Positions 8,585 through 19,000 of a stretch of 64,000 nucleotides of DNA are shown here, in pieces. The position numbers were made by a program, and so were the translations under genes. This DNA is from Mycobacterium gordonae. GTDB taxonomy: Bacteria > Actinomycetota > Actinomycetes > Mycobacteriales > Mycobacteriaceae. The notes below the pieces were generated by a model. It searched no databases. It was not told the origin of the DNA and saw nothing but the letters and a program-made list of their open reading frames with translations. Numbering within the stretch: the stretch's first letter is position 1; each line of letters starts with the position of its first letter. The DNA is taken from assembly GCF_002101675.1 (NCBI RefSeq), contig NZ_LQOY01000016.1, positions 1 to 64,000 on the forward strand, read 5' to 3'.

Positions 8585-8602
8585 TTACTAACTTTATAGT
8601 AA
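8585..8602. promoter_or_regulatory. Perfect 6-bp inverted repeat upstream of the second Rieske gene
   Basis: TTACTA (8585-8590) and TAGTAA (8597-8602) flank a 6-base centre, 38 bases upstream of the chosen Rieske start (8547). This is a TetR-like operator geometry in an otherwise GC-rich setting. CTAAGAT directly to the left (8579-8585) also occurs at 367-373. Confidence 0.45.
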
Positions 8603-8788
8603 AGCGGGAGAACCCTCATGGCGGCCCGATGTAGCGCAGCAGAGCGCGCCCCGACGAGCCGCGCCGCGGTGGCCGCGTCTTATGCGCGCTGGGCCCGGCC
8701 GGTTTGGGTCGCTCTCGTCTGGCCACCGTTGCGACACAGTGACACATATGTGACCGCTGAGGTCCCTGAGTCTGCTGGGGTCGTTGCG

Positions 8789-8794
8789 TACCCT
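8789..8794 (+). promoter_or_regulatory. -10 box of a probable leaderless promoter (DUF1906 gene)
   Basis: TACCCT matches the mycobacterial TANNNT -10 consensus. The GTG at 8802 begins 7 bases after it, so transcription would start at or next to the start codon, giving a leaderless mRNA. No Shine-Dalgarno sequence precedes this GTG, which supports the reading. Confidence 0.5.
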
Positions 8795-8801
8795 GTGGCC
8801 T

Positions 8802-9521
8802 GTGCCGGTATCGCGACGTGACGTGCTCAGACTCGCGGCCGCCACTCCGGGCCTGCTGGGCCTCGGCGTCGCGGCGGCGTCGCTGGGTGCTGCGCCGGCA
8901 TCCGCCTCGCTCGGCACCTTGCTGGACTACGCGGCCGGCGTCATCCCGGCCAGTCAGATCAGGGCGGCGGGCGCTGCGGGGGCCATCCGGTACGTCTCGG
9001 ATCGCCGGCCCGGCGGCAACTGGATGCTCGGTAAACCGATCCAGCTCGCGGAGGCCCAGGACCTGCATGGCAGCGGCCTGAAGATCGTCTCGTGCTACCA
9101 ATTCGGCAAGGGCAGCACCTCCGACTGGCTCGGTGGCGCGGCTGCCGGCATGCAGCACGCCAAGCGCGGCGCGGAACTGCATGCCGCGGCCGGAGGCCCC
9201 GCCGGTGCCCCGATTTACGCCTCGATCGATGACGACCCGTCGCTGGAGCAGTACAAGAATCAGATCGTGCCGTATCTGCGGTCCTGGGAGTCGGTCATCG
9301 GACACCAGCGCACGGGCGTATACGCGAACTCGAAGACAATCGACTGGGCGGTGCATGACGGTTTGGGCGCCTACTTCTGGCAGCACAACTGGGGCTCGCC
9401 CAAGGGGTACACGCACCCAGCCGCGCACCTGCATCAAGTCGAGATCGACAAGCGAACGGTGGGCGGCATCGGAGTCGACGTCAACGAGATCCTCAAGCCC
9501 CAGTACGGGCAGTGGGCGTAA
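8802..9521 (+). CDS. Tat-exported DUF1906 (glycoside hydrolase-like) protein, Rv2525c ortholog
   Basis: A 239-aa secreted protein, recognised as the ortholog of M. tuberculosis Rv2525c. The N-terminus VPVSRRDVLRLAAATPG is a twin-arginine signal, with cleavage likely after the APASAS region. The mature part is a DUF1906 TIM-barrel related to GH25-like hydrolases (IRYVSDRRPGG, IYASIDDDPS, VYANSKTIDWA, FWQHNWG). Rv2525c is a known Tat substrate whose loss alters cell-wall drug susceptibility; enzymatic activity remains unproven. Start GTG 8802 is preferred over TTG 8784 because a -10 box lies 7 bases upstream and the family starts just before the SRR motif. Confidence 0.88.
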   Translation: MPVSRRDVLRLAAATPGLLGLGVAAASLGAAPASASLGTLLDYAAGVIPASQIRAAGAAGAIRYVSDRRPGGNWMLGKPIQLAEAQDLHGSGLKIVSCYQFGKGSTSDWLGGAAAGMQHAKRGAELHAAAGGPAGAPIYASIDDDPSLEQYKNQIVPYLRSWESVIGHQRTGVYANSKTIDWAVHDGLGAYFWQHNWGSPKGYTHPAAHLHQVEIDKRTVGGIGVDVNEILKPQYGQWA

Positions 9522-10071
9522 AGGTTGCACTTCCTAAGACTTTGACAAACATTCCAGCAAACACTCGTTCGCTCAAAGCTGCTCGTCGGCTACGCCAGTG
9601 AATCCGCGTAGCCACGACGCGCGACACGGCGGGCAGTGGCGGCGACAGAAAATTTTGAGATAACGATTTGGTAACAATGCTGCTTTGATCAGCGCCGTTA
9701 TAGCTACTCGACCGTAACCACCTGCATGCAGGACGTTTGTTCGAGATGTTTGTGCCGACCGTTTGGGCCGGTGTTACCCGCGACACGGTTACCCGCGCGT
9801 AGAACTCGTCAGTAACCTTCCGACGTCAAGAAAACGTACAGACCCTTATGACACTCTTATGGGGTCCGATGCAGGTTGACGGTGCCACTTCGTAGAGGGA
9901 TCAGGCGCCGACGAAGCACCGGTCAGACGACTATCGGCTGCGATTCGGTGCGGAATCGCCCGGAATGTGACTGGGTCCTTTAACAGGGGCCGGCCCGGAA
10001 CCGGCCGAACGAACCGAAACGCAACAGACGCGTAGACGCACGAACACAGACGCATACAGGGAGATTCGAAG
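9522..10071. other. Long upstream region of fas with several repeats
   Basis: 550 bases without a gene. It contains a perfect 12-bp palindrome CCTGCATGCAGG (9721-9732), a direct repeat GTTACCCGCG (9773-9782 and 9788-9797, 15-base period), an inverted pair GACCC/GGGTC around a repeated CTTATG (about 9841-9866), and GGCCGG/CCGGCC (9988-9993, 10001-10006). The fas promoter is known to be controlled by the activator FasR through inverted repeats; I cannot say which of these is the FasR site. The ribosome binding site is AGGGAGA at 10058-10064, 7 bases before the GTG. Confidence 0.5.
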
Positions 10072-13000
10072 GTGACGATCCACGAGCAGGACAGCTTGTC
10101 AGCAGACCGCGACGGCAGTGGACCGCACAGCACCCACGCGTTGGTCGATCGTCTGACGGCAGGAGAGCCGTACGCGGTCGCGTTCGGCGGTCAGGGCAGC
10201 GCCTGGCTGGAAACGCTCGAGGAACTGGTCTCCGGGGCGGGCATCGAAGCGGAATTGGCCGAGTTGGTCGGTGAGGTCCAACTGCTGCTCGAGCCGGTCG
10301 CCCGAGAGCTGGTGGTGGTGCGTCCGATCGGCTTCGAGCCGCTGCAGTGGGTGCGCGCGCTGGCGGCCGAGGACACCGTTCCGTCCGAGAAGCACCTGAC
10401 GTCGGCGGCGGTCTCCATACCGGGCGTGCTGTTGACTCAGATCGCCGCTATCCGCGCGCTGGCCCGCCAAGGCATGGACCTTGCCGAAACCCCGCCGGTC
10501 GCGCTGGCGGGTCACTCGGCGGGCGTGCTGGCGGTCGAGGCACTCAAGGCGGGCGGTGCCCGCGACGTCGAGCTGCTGGCCATGGGCCAGCTCATCGGCG
10601 CGGCCGGAACGCTGGTGGCGCGCCGCCGCGGCATCTCGGTGCTCGGTGATCGCCCGCCGATGGTGTCGGTGACCAACGCCGACCCGGAGCGGATCAGCCA
10701 GCTACTCGACGAGTTCGCCCAGGACGTCCGCACCGTGCTCCCGCCGGTGCTGTCGATCCGCAACGGCCGCCGGTCGGTCGTCATCACCGGAACCCCCGAG
10801 CAGCTGTCCCGGTTCGAGCTCTACTGCCAGCAGATCTCCGAGAAAGAGGAAGCCGACCGCAAGAACAAATTGCGGGGCGGCGACGTCTTCGCGCCGGTCT
10901 TCGATCCGGTCAAGGTCGAGGTGGGCTTCCACACCCCCCGGTTGTCCGACGGCATCGACATCGTCGGCCGCTGGGCCGAAAAGGTCGGCCTCGACGTCGA
11001 GCTGGCCTGCCACCTGGCTAACGCGATCCTGGTCCGCAAGGTCGACTGGGTCGACGAGATCACCAAGGTGAATGACGCTGGAGCTCGATGGATTCTTGAC
11101 CTGGGTCCCGGCGACATCCTGACCCGGCTGACGGCGCCGGTGATCCGCGGTCTGGGTATCGGCATTGTGCCAGCCGCCACCCGCGGTGGTCAGCGCAACC
11201 TGTTCACCGTCGGCGCCACCCCGGAGGTCGCCCGCGCCTGGTCGAGCTACGCGCCGACCGTCGTCCGCCTGCCCGACGGCCGGGTCAAGCTGTCCACCAA
11301 GTTCACCCGGCTCACCGGCCGCTCACCCATCCTGCTGGCCGGCATGACGCCGACCACCGTCGACGCCAAGATCGTCGCCGCGGCGGCCAACGCCGGGCAC
11401 TGGGCCGAGCTCGCCGGCGGCGGGCAGGTCACCGAAGAGATCTTCGCCGACCGGGTGGCGCAGCTGTCCCGGTTGCTCGAGCCTGGCCGCACTTATCAGT
11501 TCAACGCGCTGTTCCTCGACCCCTACCTGTGGAAGTTGCAGCTGGGCGGCAAGCGACTGGTGCAGAAGGCCCGCCAGTCCGGTGCCGCCATTGACGGCGT
11601 GGTGGTCAGCGCCGGCATCCCCGACCTCGAGGAAGCCGTCGAGCTGATCGAAGAGCTCAACGACATCGGCATCAGCCATGTCGTCTTCAAGCCGGGAACC
11701 ATCGAGCAGATCCGCTCGGTGATCCGCATCGCCACCGAGGCCCCCACCCGCCCGGTGATCATGCACGTCGAGGGTGGGCGCGCCGGTGGCCACCACTCCT
11801 GGGAGGATCTCGACGACCTGCTGCTGGCGACCTACTCGGAGCTGCGCTCGCGGGCCAACATCACCGTTTGCGTCGGTGGCGGCATCGGTACGCCCGAGCG
11901 GGCCGCCGACTATCTGTCCGGGCGCTGGGCGCAGGCATACGGCTTCCCGCTGATGCCGATCGACGGCATCCTGGTCGGTACCGCCGCAATGGCGACGCTG
12001 GAGGCCACCACGTCACCGTCGGTCAAGCAGATGCTGGTGGAGACCGGTGGCACCGATCAGTGGATCGGCGCCGGAAAAGCCCAGGGCGGCATGGCTTCCA
12101 GCCGCAGCCAGCTTGGTGCGGACATCCACGAGATCGACAACAGCGCGTCGCGCTGCGGGCAGTTGCTGGACGAGGTGGCCGGCGACGCGGACGCCGTGGC
12201 GGAGCGTCGCGACGAGATCATCGCCGCGATGGCCAAGACCGCCAAGCCGTACTTCGGCGACGTCGCCGACATGACCTATCTGCAATGGCTGCAGCGCTAC
12301 GTCGAACTGGCTATCGGAGAAGGCAATTCGACTGCCGACACGGCCGCCCCCGGCAGCCCCTGGCTGGCCGACACCTGGCGCGACCGGTTCGAGGAAATGC
12401 TCAAGCGCGCCGAAGCACGTTTGCACGCACAGGATTTCGGCCCGATCGAAACGTTGTTCAACGACCCCGAGCTGTTGGAGGATCCGCAGCGGGCCATCGA
12501 CGCCCTGGTTGCGCAGTACCCGGACGCGCAGACCATCCAGCTGCACCCGGCCGACGTGCCCTTCTTCATCTCGCTGTGCAAAACGCTGGGCAAGCCGGTC
12601 AACTTCGTGCCCGTCATCGACAAGGACGTCCGGCGCTGGTGGCGCAGTGACTCGTTGTGGCAGGCCCACGACGCCCGCTACGACGCCGACCAGGTGTGCA
12701 TCATCCCCGGACCCGCCGCCGTCGCCGGCATCACCCGGCTGGACGAGCCCGTCGGCGAGCTGCTGGACCGCTTCGAGCAGGCAGCGATCAACGAGGTGCT
12801 CGCCGCGGGCGCCGAGCCGCGGGAGGTCACCGCCCGCCGGCTCGGTCGCGCCGACGTCCGCGGACCGCTGGCCGTGGTGCTCGATGCGCCCGACGTGCTG
12901 TGGGCGGGCCGCACCACCATCAACCCGGTGCACCGGATCGCCGAGCCCGGCGACTGGCAGGTGCACGAAAGCCGCACCGCCACACACACATCCACCGGTT

Positions 13001-16000
13001 CGAGGCTGCAGGTGACGGCCACCGGTGACGGAGTGACGCTGAGCGTGCCGGTGTCGGGCACCTGGATCGACATCCACTTCACCCTGCCCGCCAACACCAT
13101 CGACGGCGGCATCCCGGTGGTGTCCACCGAAGATGCCACCGCCGCAATGCGTTCCGTGTTGGCTATCGCCGCCGGAGCCGACGGACCGGAATCGCTGCCC
13201 GAGGTGGTCGACGGTACGGCCACCGTGACGGTGAACTGGGACCCCGAACGGGTCGCCGACCACACCGGCGTCACGGCAACTTTCGGCGAGCCGCTCGCGC
13301 CGAGCCTCACCACCGTGCCCGACGCGCTCGTCGGACACTGCTGGCCGGCGGTATTCGCGGCCATCGGTGCGGCGGTGACGGACACCGGCGTGCCTGTCGT
13401 GGAGGGTCTGCTGAGCTTGGTGCACCTGGACCACGCCGTCCGGCTGGCCGGTCAGCTGCCCCAGGAACCGACCCAATTGACCATCGCCGCAACCGCCTTG
13501 AGCGCCACCGACACCGACATGGGCCGCGTGGTGCCGGTCACCGTCAGCGTCACGGCAAGCGACGGCGCCGGTGTCGCGACGCTCGAGGAGCGGTTCGCGA
13601 TCCTGGGCCGCACCGGGCCGGCCGAACTCACCGACCCCGCGCGGGCCGGCGGCGCGGTCTCCGAGAATGCCACCGACACCCCACGTCGCCGGCGCCGCGA
13701 CGTCACGATCGGGTCCCCGGTCGATATGCGCCCGTTCGCCGAGGTGTCCGGGGACCACAATCCCATCCACACCGACAAGGCCGCCGCTCTGCTGGCCGGC
13801 CTGGGATCGCCGATCGTGCACGGGATGTGGCTGTCCGCTGCGGCACAGCACGCGGTGACCGCGACCGACGGGCAGGCCCGGCCACCGGCCCGGCTGGTCG
13901 GCTGGACCGCCCGGTTCATGGGCATGGTACGCCCCGGCGACGAGGTGGACTTCCGGGTCGACCGTGTCGGAATCGACCAGGGTGCAGAGGTTTTGGAGGT
14001 TGCCGCCCGCATCGGATCGGATCTCGTCATGTCGGCGACGGCGCGGTTGGCCTCGCCCAAGACGGTCTACGCGTTCCCCGGTCAGGGTATCCAGCACAAG
14101 GGCATGGGCATGGACGTCCGGGCCCGGTCCAAGGCGGCCCGCAAAGTGTGGGACGAGGCCGACCGGTTCACCCGCGGCACGCTGGGTTTCTCGGTGCTGC
14201 ATGTGGTTCGGGACAACCCGACCAGCATCATCGCCAGCGGCGTGCACTACCACCACCCGGACGGCGTGCTGTTCCTGACGCAGTTCACCCAGGTCGCGAT
14301 GGCGACGGTGGCGGCCGCACAGGTCGCCGAGATGCGCGAGCAGGGCGCCTTCGTGGAGACCGCGATCACCTGTGGCCACTCCGTTGGTGAGTACACCGCG
14401 CTGGCCTGTGTGAGCGGCGTGTTCGAACTGGATGCGTTGCTGGAGGCCGTATTCCACCGCGGCTCCAAGATGCACGACATCGTCCCGCGCGACGAGTTGG
14501 GCCGCTCCAACTACCGGTTGGCGGCCATCCGGCCCTCCCAGATCGACCTGCCCGACGAGGAGGTCACCGACTTCGTTGCCGGCATCGCCGAACGCACCGG
14601 GGAGTTTCTTGAGATCGTCAACTTCAACCTGCGTGGTTCGCAGTACGCGATCGCCGGCACCGTGCGGGGTCTGGAAGCGCTGGAAGAAGAGGTCGAGCGG
14701 CGCCGCGAAATCACCGGCGGCAAGCGCTCTTTCATCCTGGTGCCCGGTATCGACGTGCCGTTCCACTCGCGGGTGCTGCGCGTCGGGGTCGCCGAATTCC
14801 GGCGCTCGCTGGAGCGGCTGATGCCCCGGGACAAGGACCCCGACGTCATCATCGGGCGCTACATCCCCAACCTGGTGCCGCGGCCGTTCACGCTGGATCG
14901 CGACTTCATTCAGGAGATCCGGGATCTGGTGCCCGCCGAACCGCTCGACGAAATCCTCGCCGACTACGACACCTGGCGGAACGAGCGGCCGCGCGAGCTG
15001 GCCCGCAAGGTCCTGATCGAGCTGCTGGCATGGCAGTTCGCCAGCCCGGTCCGCTGGATCGAGACGCAGGACCTGCTGTTCATCGAGGAGGCGGCCGGCG
15101 GCCTGGGGGTGGAGCGCTTCGTCGAGATCGGGGTGAAGACCGCGCCGACCGTCGCGGGCCTGGCCACCAACACCCTTAAGCTGCCCGAATATGCCCACAG
15201 CACAATCGAAGTGCTCAACGCCGAGCGCGACGCCGCGGTGCTGTTCGCCACCGACACCGACCCGGAACCGGAAGACGATGTGGTGGTGTTGGATTCCGAC
15301 GCTGCCGCGTCGGAGGGCGCGCCCATTTCAAATGGCGCGCCGGACGTCGCTCCGGCTCCCGCCGGAGCTCCGTCCGGCGCTCCGAGACCCGACGACATCG
15401 GGTTCGACGCCGCCGACGCCACCCTGGCATTGATCGCCATCTCGGCCAAGATGCGCCTGGACCAGATCGAGCCGCTGGACTCCATCGAGTCCATCACCGA
15501 CGGCGCGTCGTCGCGACGCAACCAGCTGCTGGTCGACCTCGGCTCCGAGCTGAACCTGGGCGCCATCGACGGCGCCGCCGAGGCCGACCTGGCCGGCCTG
15601 CGGGCGCAGGTCACCAAGCTGGCCCGCACCTACAAGCCGTTCGGCCCAGTGCTTTCCGACGCGATCAACGATCAGCTGCGCACCGTGCTCGGACCCTCCG
15701 GTAAGCGGCCCGCCGCCATCACCGAGCGGGTTTTGAAGACGTGGGAGCTGGGCGAGGGGTGGGCCAAGCACGTCACCGTCGAGGTGGCGCTGGGCACCCG
15801 GGAAGGCTCCAGCGTTCGGGGCGGTGCCATGGGCCACCTGCACGAAGGCGCCCTGGCCGACGCCGCGTCGGTCGACAAGGTGATCGACGCCGCCGTAGCC
15901 GCGGTGGGCGCACGACTTGGGATCGCCGTGTCGCTGCCGTCCGCGGGCGGTGGCGGCGGCGCGACCGTCGACGCCGCCGCGCTGAGCGAGTTCACCGACC

Positions 16001-19000
16001 AGATCACCGGCCGCGACGGCGTGCTGGCCTCGGCGGCGCGCCTGGTGCTGGGTCAGCTAGGCCTCGACGACCCGGTCACCGCCTCACCGACGGCTACCGA
16101 CGCCGAACTCATCGACCTGGTGACCGTCGAATTGGGCTCGGACTGGCCACGTTTGGTGGCGCCGACGTTCGACGGCAAGAAGGCCGTGGTGTTCGACGAC
16201 CGCTGGGCCAGCGCCCGTGAGGACCTGGTCAAGCTCTGGCTCACCGACGAGGGCGACGTCGACGCCGATTGGGCGCGGCTGTCCGAACGGTTCGAGGGCG
16301 CCGGGCACGTCGTCGCCACCCAGGCCACCTGGTGGCAGGGCAAGTCGCTGGCCGCGGGCAAGCAGATCCACGCCTCGCTGTACGGCCGGATCGCCGCCGG
16401 CGCGGAGAACCCGTCACCCGGCCCCTACAGCAACGAAGTCGCCGTCGTGACAGGCGCTTCCAAGGGCTCTATTGCCGCCTCGGTGGCAGCCCGGCTGCTT
16501 GCCGGCGGTGCGACCGTCATCGCGACGACGTCCAGGCTCAACGACGAGCGGCTGGCGTTCTACCGCACGCTCTACCGTGACAACGCCCGCTACGGCGCGG
16601 CGCTGTGGGTGGTGCCGGCCAACATGGCGTCCTACTCCGACATCGACGCACTGGTCGAATGGATCGGTAACGAACAGAGCGAAAGCCTTGGGCCCCAGTC
16701 GATTCACATCAAGGATGCGCAGACCCCGACGCTGCTGTTCCCGTTCGCGGCACCGCGAGTGGTAGGCGATCTGTCCGAGGTCGGTGCACGCGCCGAGATG
16801 GAGATGAAGGTGCTGCTGTGGGCCGTGCAACGGCTCATCAGCGGGCTGTCGAAGATCGGCGCCGAGCGTGACATCGCCTCGCGGTTGCACGTCGTGCTGC
16901 CGGGCTCGCCCAACCGCGGAATGTTCGGCGGGGACGGAGCTTACGGCGAGGCCAAGTCCGCGCTGGACGCCGTGGTGAGCCGCTGGCACGCCGAGACGTC
17001 GTGGGCCGAACGCGTCAGCCTGGCGCACGCGCTGATCGGCTGGACCCGCGGCACCGGGTTGATGGGTCACAACGACGCCATCGTCACCGCGGTCGAGGAG
17101 GCCGGTGTCACCACCTACTCGACCGAGGAGATGGCCGGTCTGCTGCTCGGTTTGTGTGACGTTGAATCCAAAGTGGCCGCCGCAAGTTCGCCGATCAAGG
17201 CTGATCTCACCGGGGGTCTGGCCGAGGCCAACCTGGACATGGCCGAACTCGCTGCCAAGGCGCGCGAGGATCATGCGGCGAAGGCCGCAGAAGACGGGGA
17301 CGACGACGCCGCGGCCGAGGACACCATTTCGGCGCTGCCGTCACCCCCGCGCGGTTACCGCCCGGCACCGCCCCCGGAATGGGCTGACCTCGACGTCGAC
17401 CCCGCCGACCTGGTGGTGATCGTCGGCGGCGCCGAACTCGGGCCGTACGGTTCGTCGCGCACCCGCTTCGAGATGGAGGTCGAAAACGAGCTTTCTGCCG
17501 CCGGCGTCCTCGAACTGGCCTGGACCACCGGACTGATCCGCTGGGAAGACGACCCCCAACCGGGTTGGTACGACACACAATCCGGTGATCTGGTGAACGA
17601 GTCAGAGCTGGTCGAGCGCTACCACGACGCCGTGGTGGAACGCTGCGGCATCCGCGAGTTCGTCGACGACGGCGCGATCGATCCCGACCACGCCTCGCCG
17701 TTGCTGGTGTCGGTGTTCCTGGACAAGGACTTCACCTTCGTGGTGTCCTCGGAGGCCGAGGCCCGGGCCTTCGCCGAATTCGACCCCGAGCACACGGTCG
17801 TGCGCCCGGTGCCCGAATCAGGCGACTGGCAGGTCACCCGCAAGGCGGGCACCGAAGTGCGGGTGCCGCGCAAGACCAAGTTGTCCCGTGTGGTCGGCGC
17901 GCAGATCCCGACCGGGTTCGACCCGACGGTGTGGGGAATCAGCCCGGACATGGCCACCTCGATCGACCGGGTGGCGCTGTGGAACATCGTGACCACCGTA
18001 GACGCCTTCCTCTCCGCCGGGTTCAGCCCGGCCGAGGTGATGCGCTACGTGCACCCGAGCCTGGTGGCCAGCACCCAGGGCACCGGCATGGGCGGCATGA
18101 CGTCGATGCAGACCATGTATCACGGCAACCTGCTCGGCCGTAACAAGCCGAACGACATTTTGCAGGAAGTGCTGCCGAATGTGGTTGCGGCGCATGTGGT
18201 TCAGTCCTACGTCGGCAGCTACGGGTCAATGATCCACCCGGTTGCCGCCTGCGCGACGGCGGCAGTGTCGGTCGAGGAGGGCGTCGACAAGATCCGGCTC
18301 GGCAAGGCCGAATTGGTGGTGGCCGGCGGTCTGGACGACCTCACGCTGGAGGCGATCATCGGCTTCGGCGACATGGCCGCCACCGCCGACACGTCGATGA
18401 TGCGCGGCCGCGGCATCGAGGACTCGAAGTTCTCCCGGCCCAACGACCGGCGCCGGCTGGGCTTCGTCGAAGCCCAGGGCGGCGGCACCATCCTGTTGGC
18501 GCGCGGTGACCTCGCCCTGCGCATGGGATTGCCGGTGCTGGCCGTGGTGGCGTACGCGCAGTCGTTCGGCGACGGGGTGCACACGTCGATCCCGGCGCCC
18601 GGCTTGGGTGCGCTGGGTGCGGGTCGCGGCGGCAGAGACTCGGCGCTGGCGCGCTCGCTGGCCAAGCTCGGTGTGACCGCCGACGACATCGCGGTGATCT
18701 CCAAGCACGACACGTCGACGCTGGCGAATGACCCCAACGAGACCGAACTGCACGAGCGGCTCGCGGACTCCTTGGGCCGTTCGGCGGGGGCACCGCTGTT
18801 CGTGGTGTCGCAGAAGAGCCTGACCGGGCACGCCAAGGGTGGGGCCGCCGTCTTCCAGACGATGGGGCTGTGCCAGATGTTGCGCGACGGCGTGATCCCG
18901 CCCAACCGCAGCCTGGACTGTGTCGACGACGAGTTGTCCGGTTCGTCGCACTTCGTCTGGGTGCGCGACACGCTGCGGCTCGGCGAGAGGTTCCCGCTCA

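Noticed and set aside
8618..8821. Small 67-codon frame upstream of the DUF1906 gene
   Set aside because: It has no ribosome site, unusual composition and overlaps the leaderless promoter and start of the real gene.
12013..15198. Open frame of over 1000 codons on the minus strand inside fas
   Set aside because: It is antisense to intact FAS-I domains, has no recognisable motif and shows the His/Arg/Gly-rich composition of GC-rich shadow frames.
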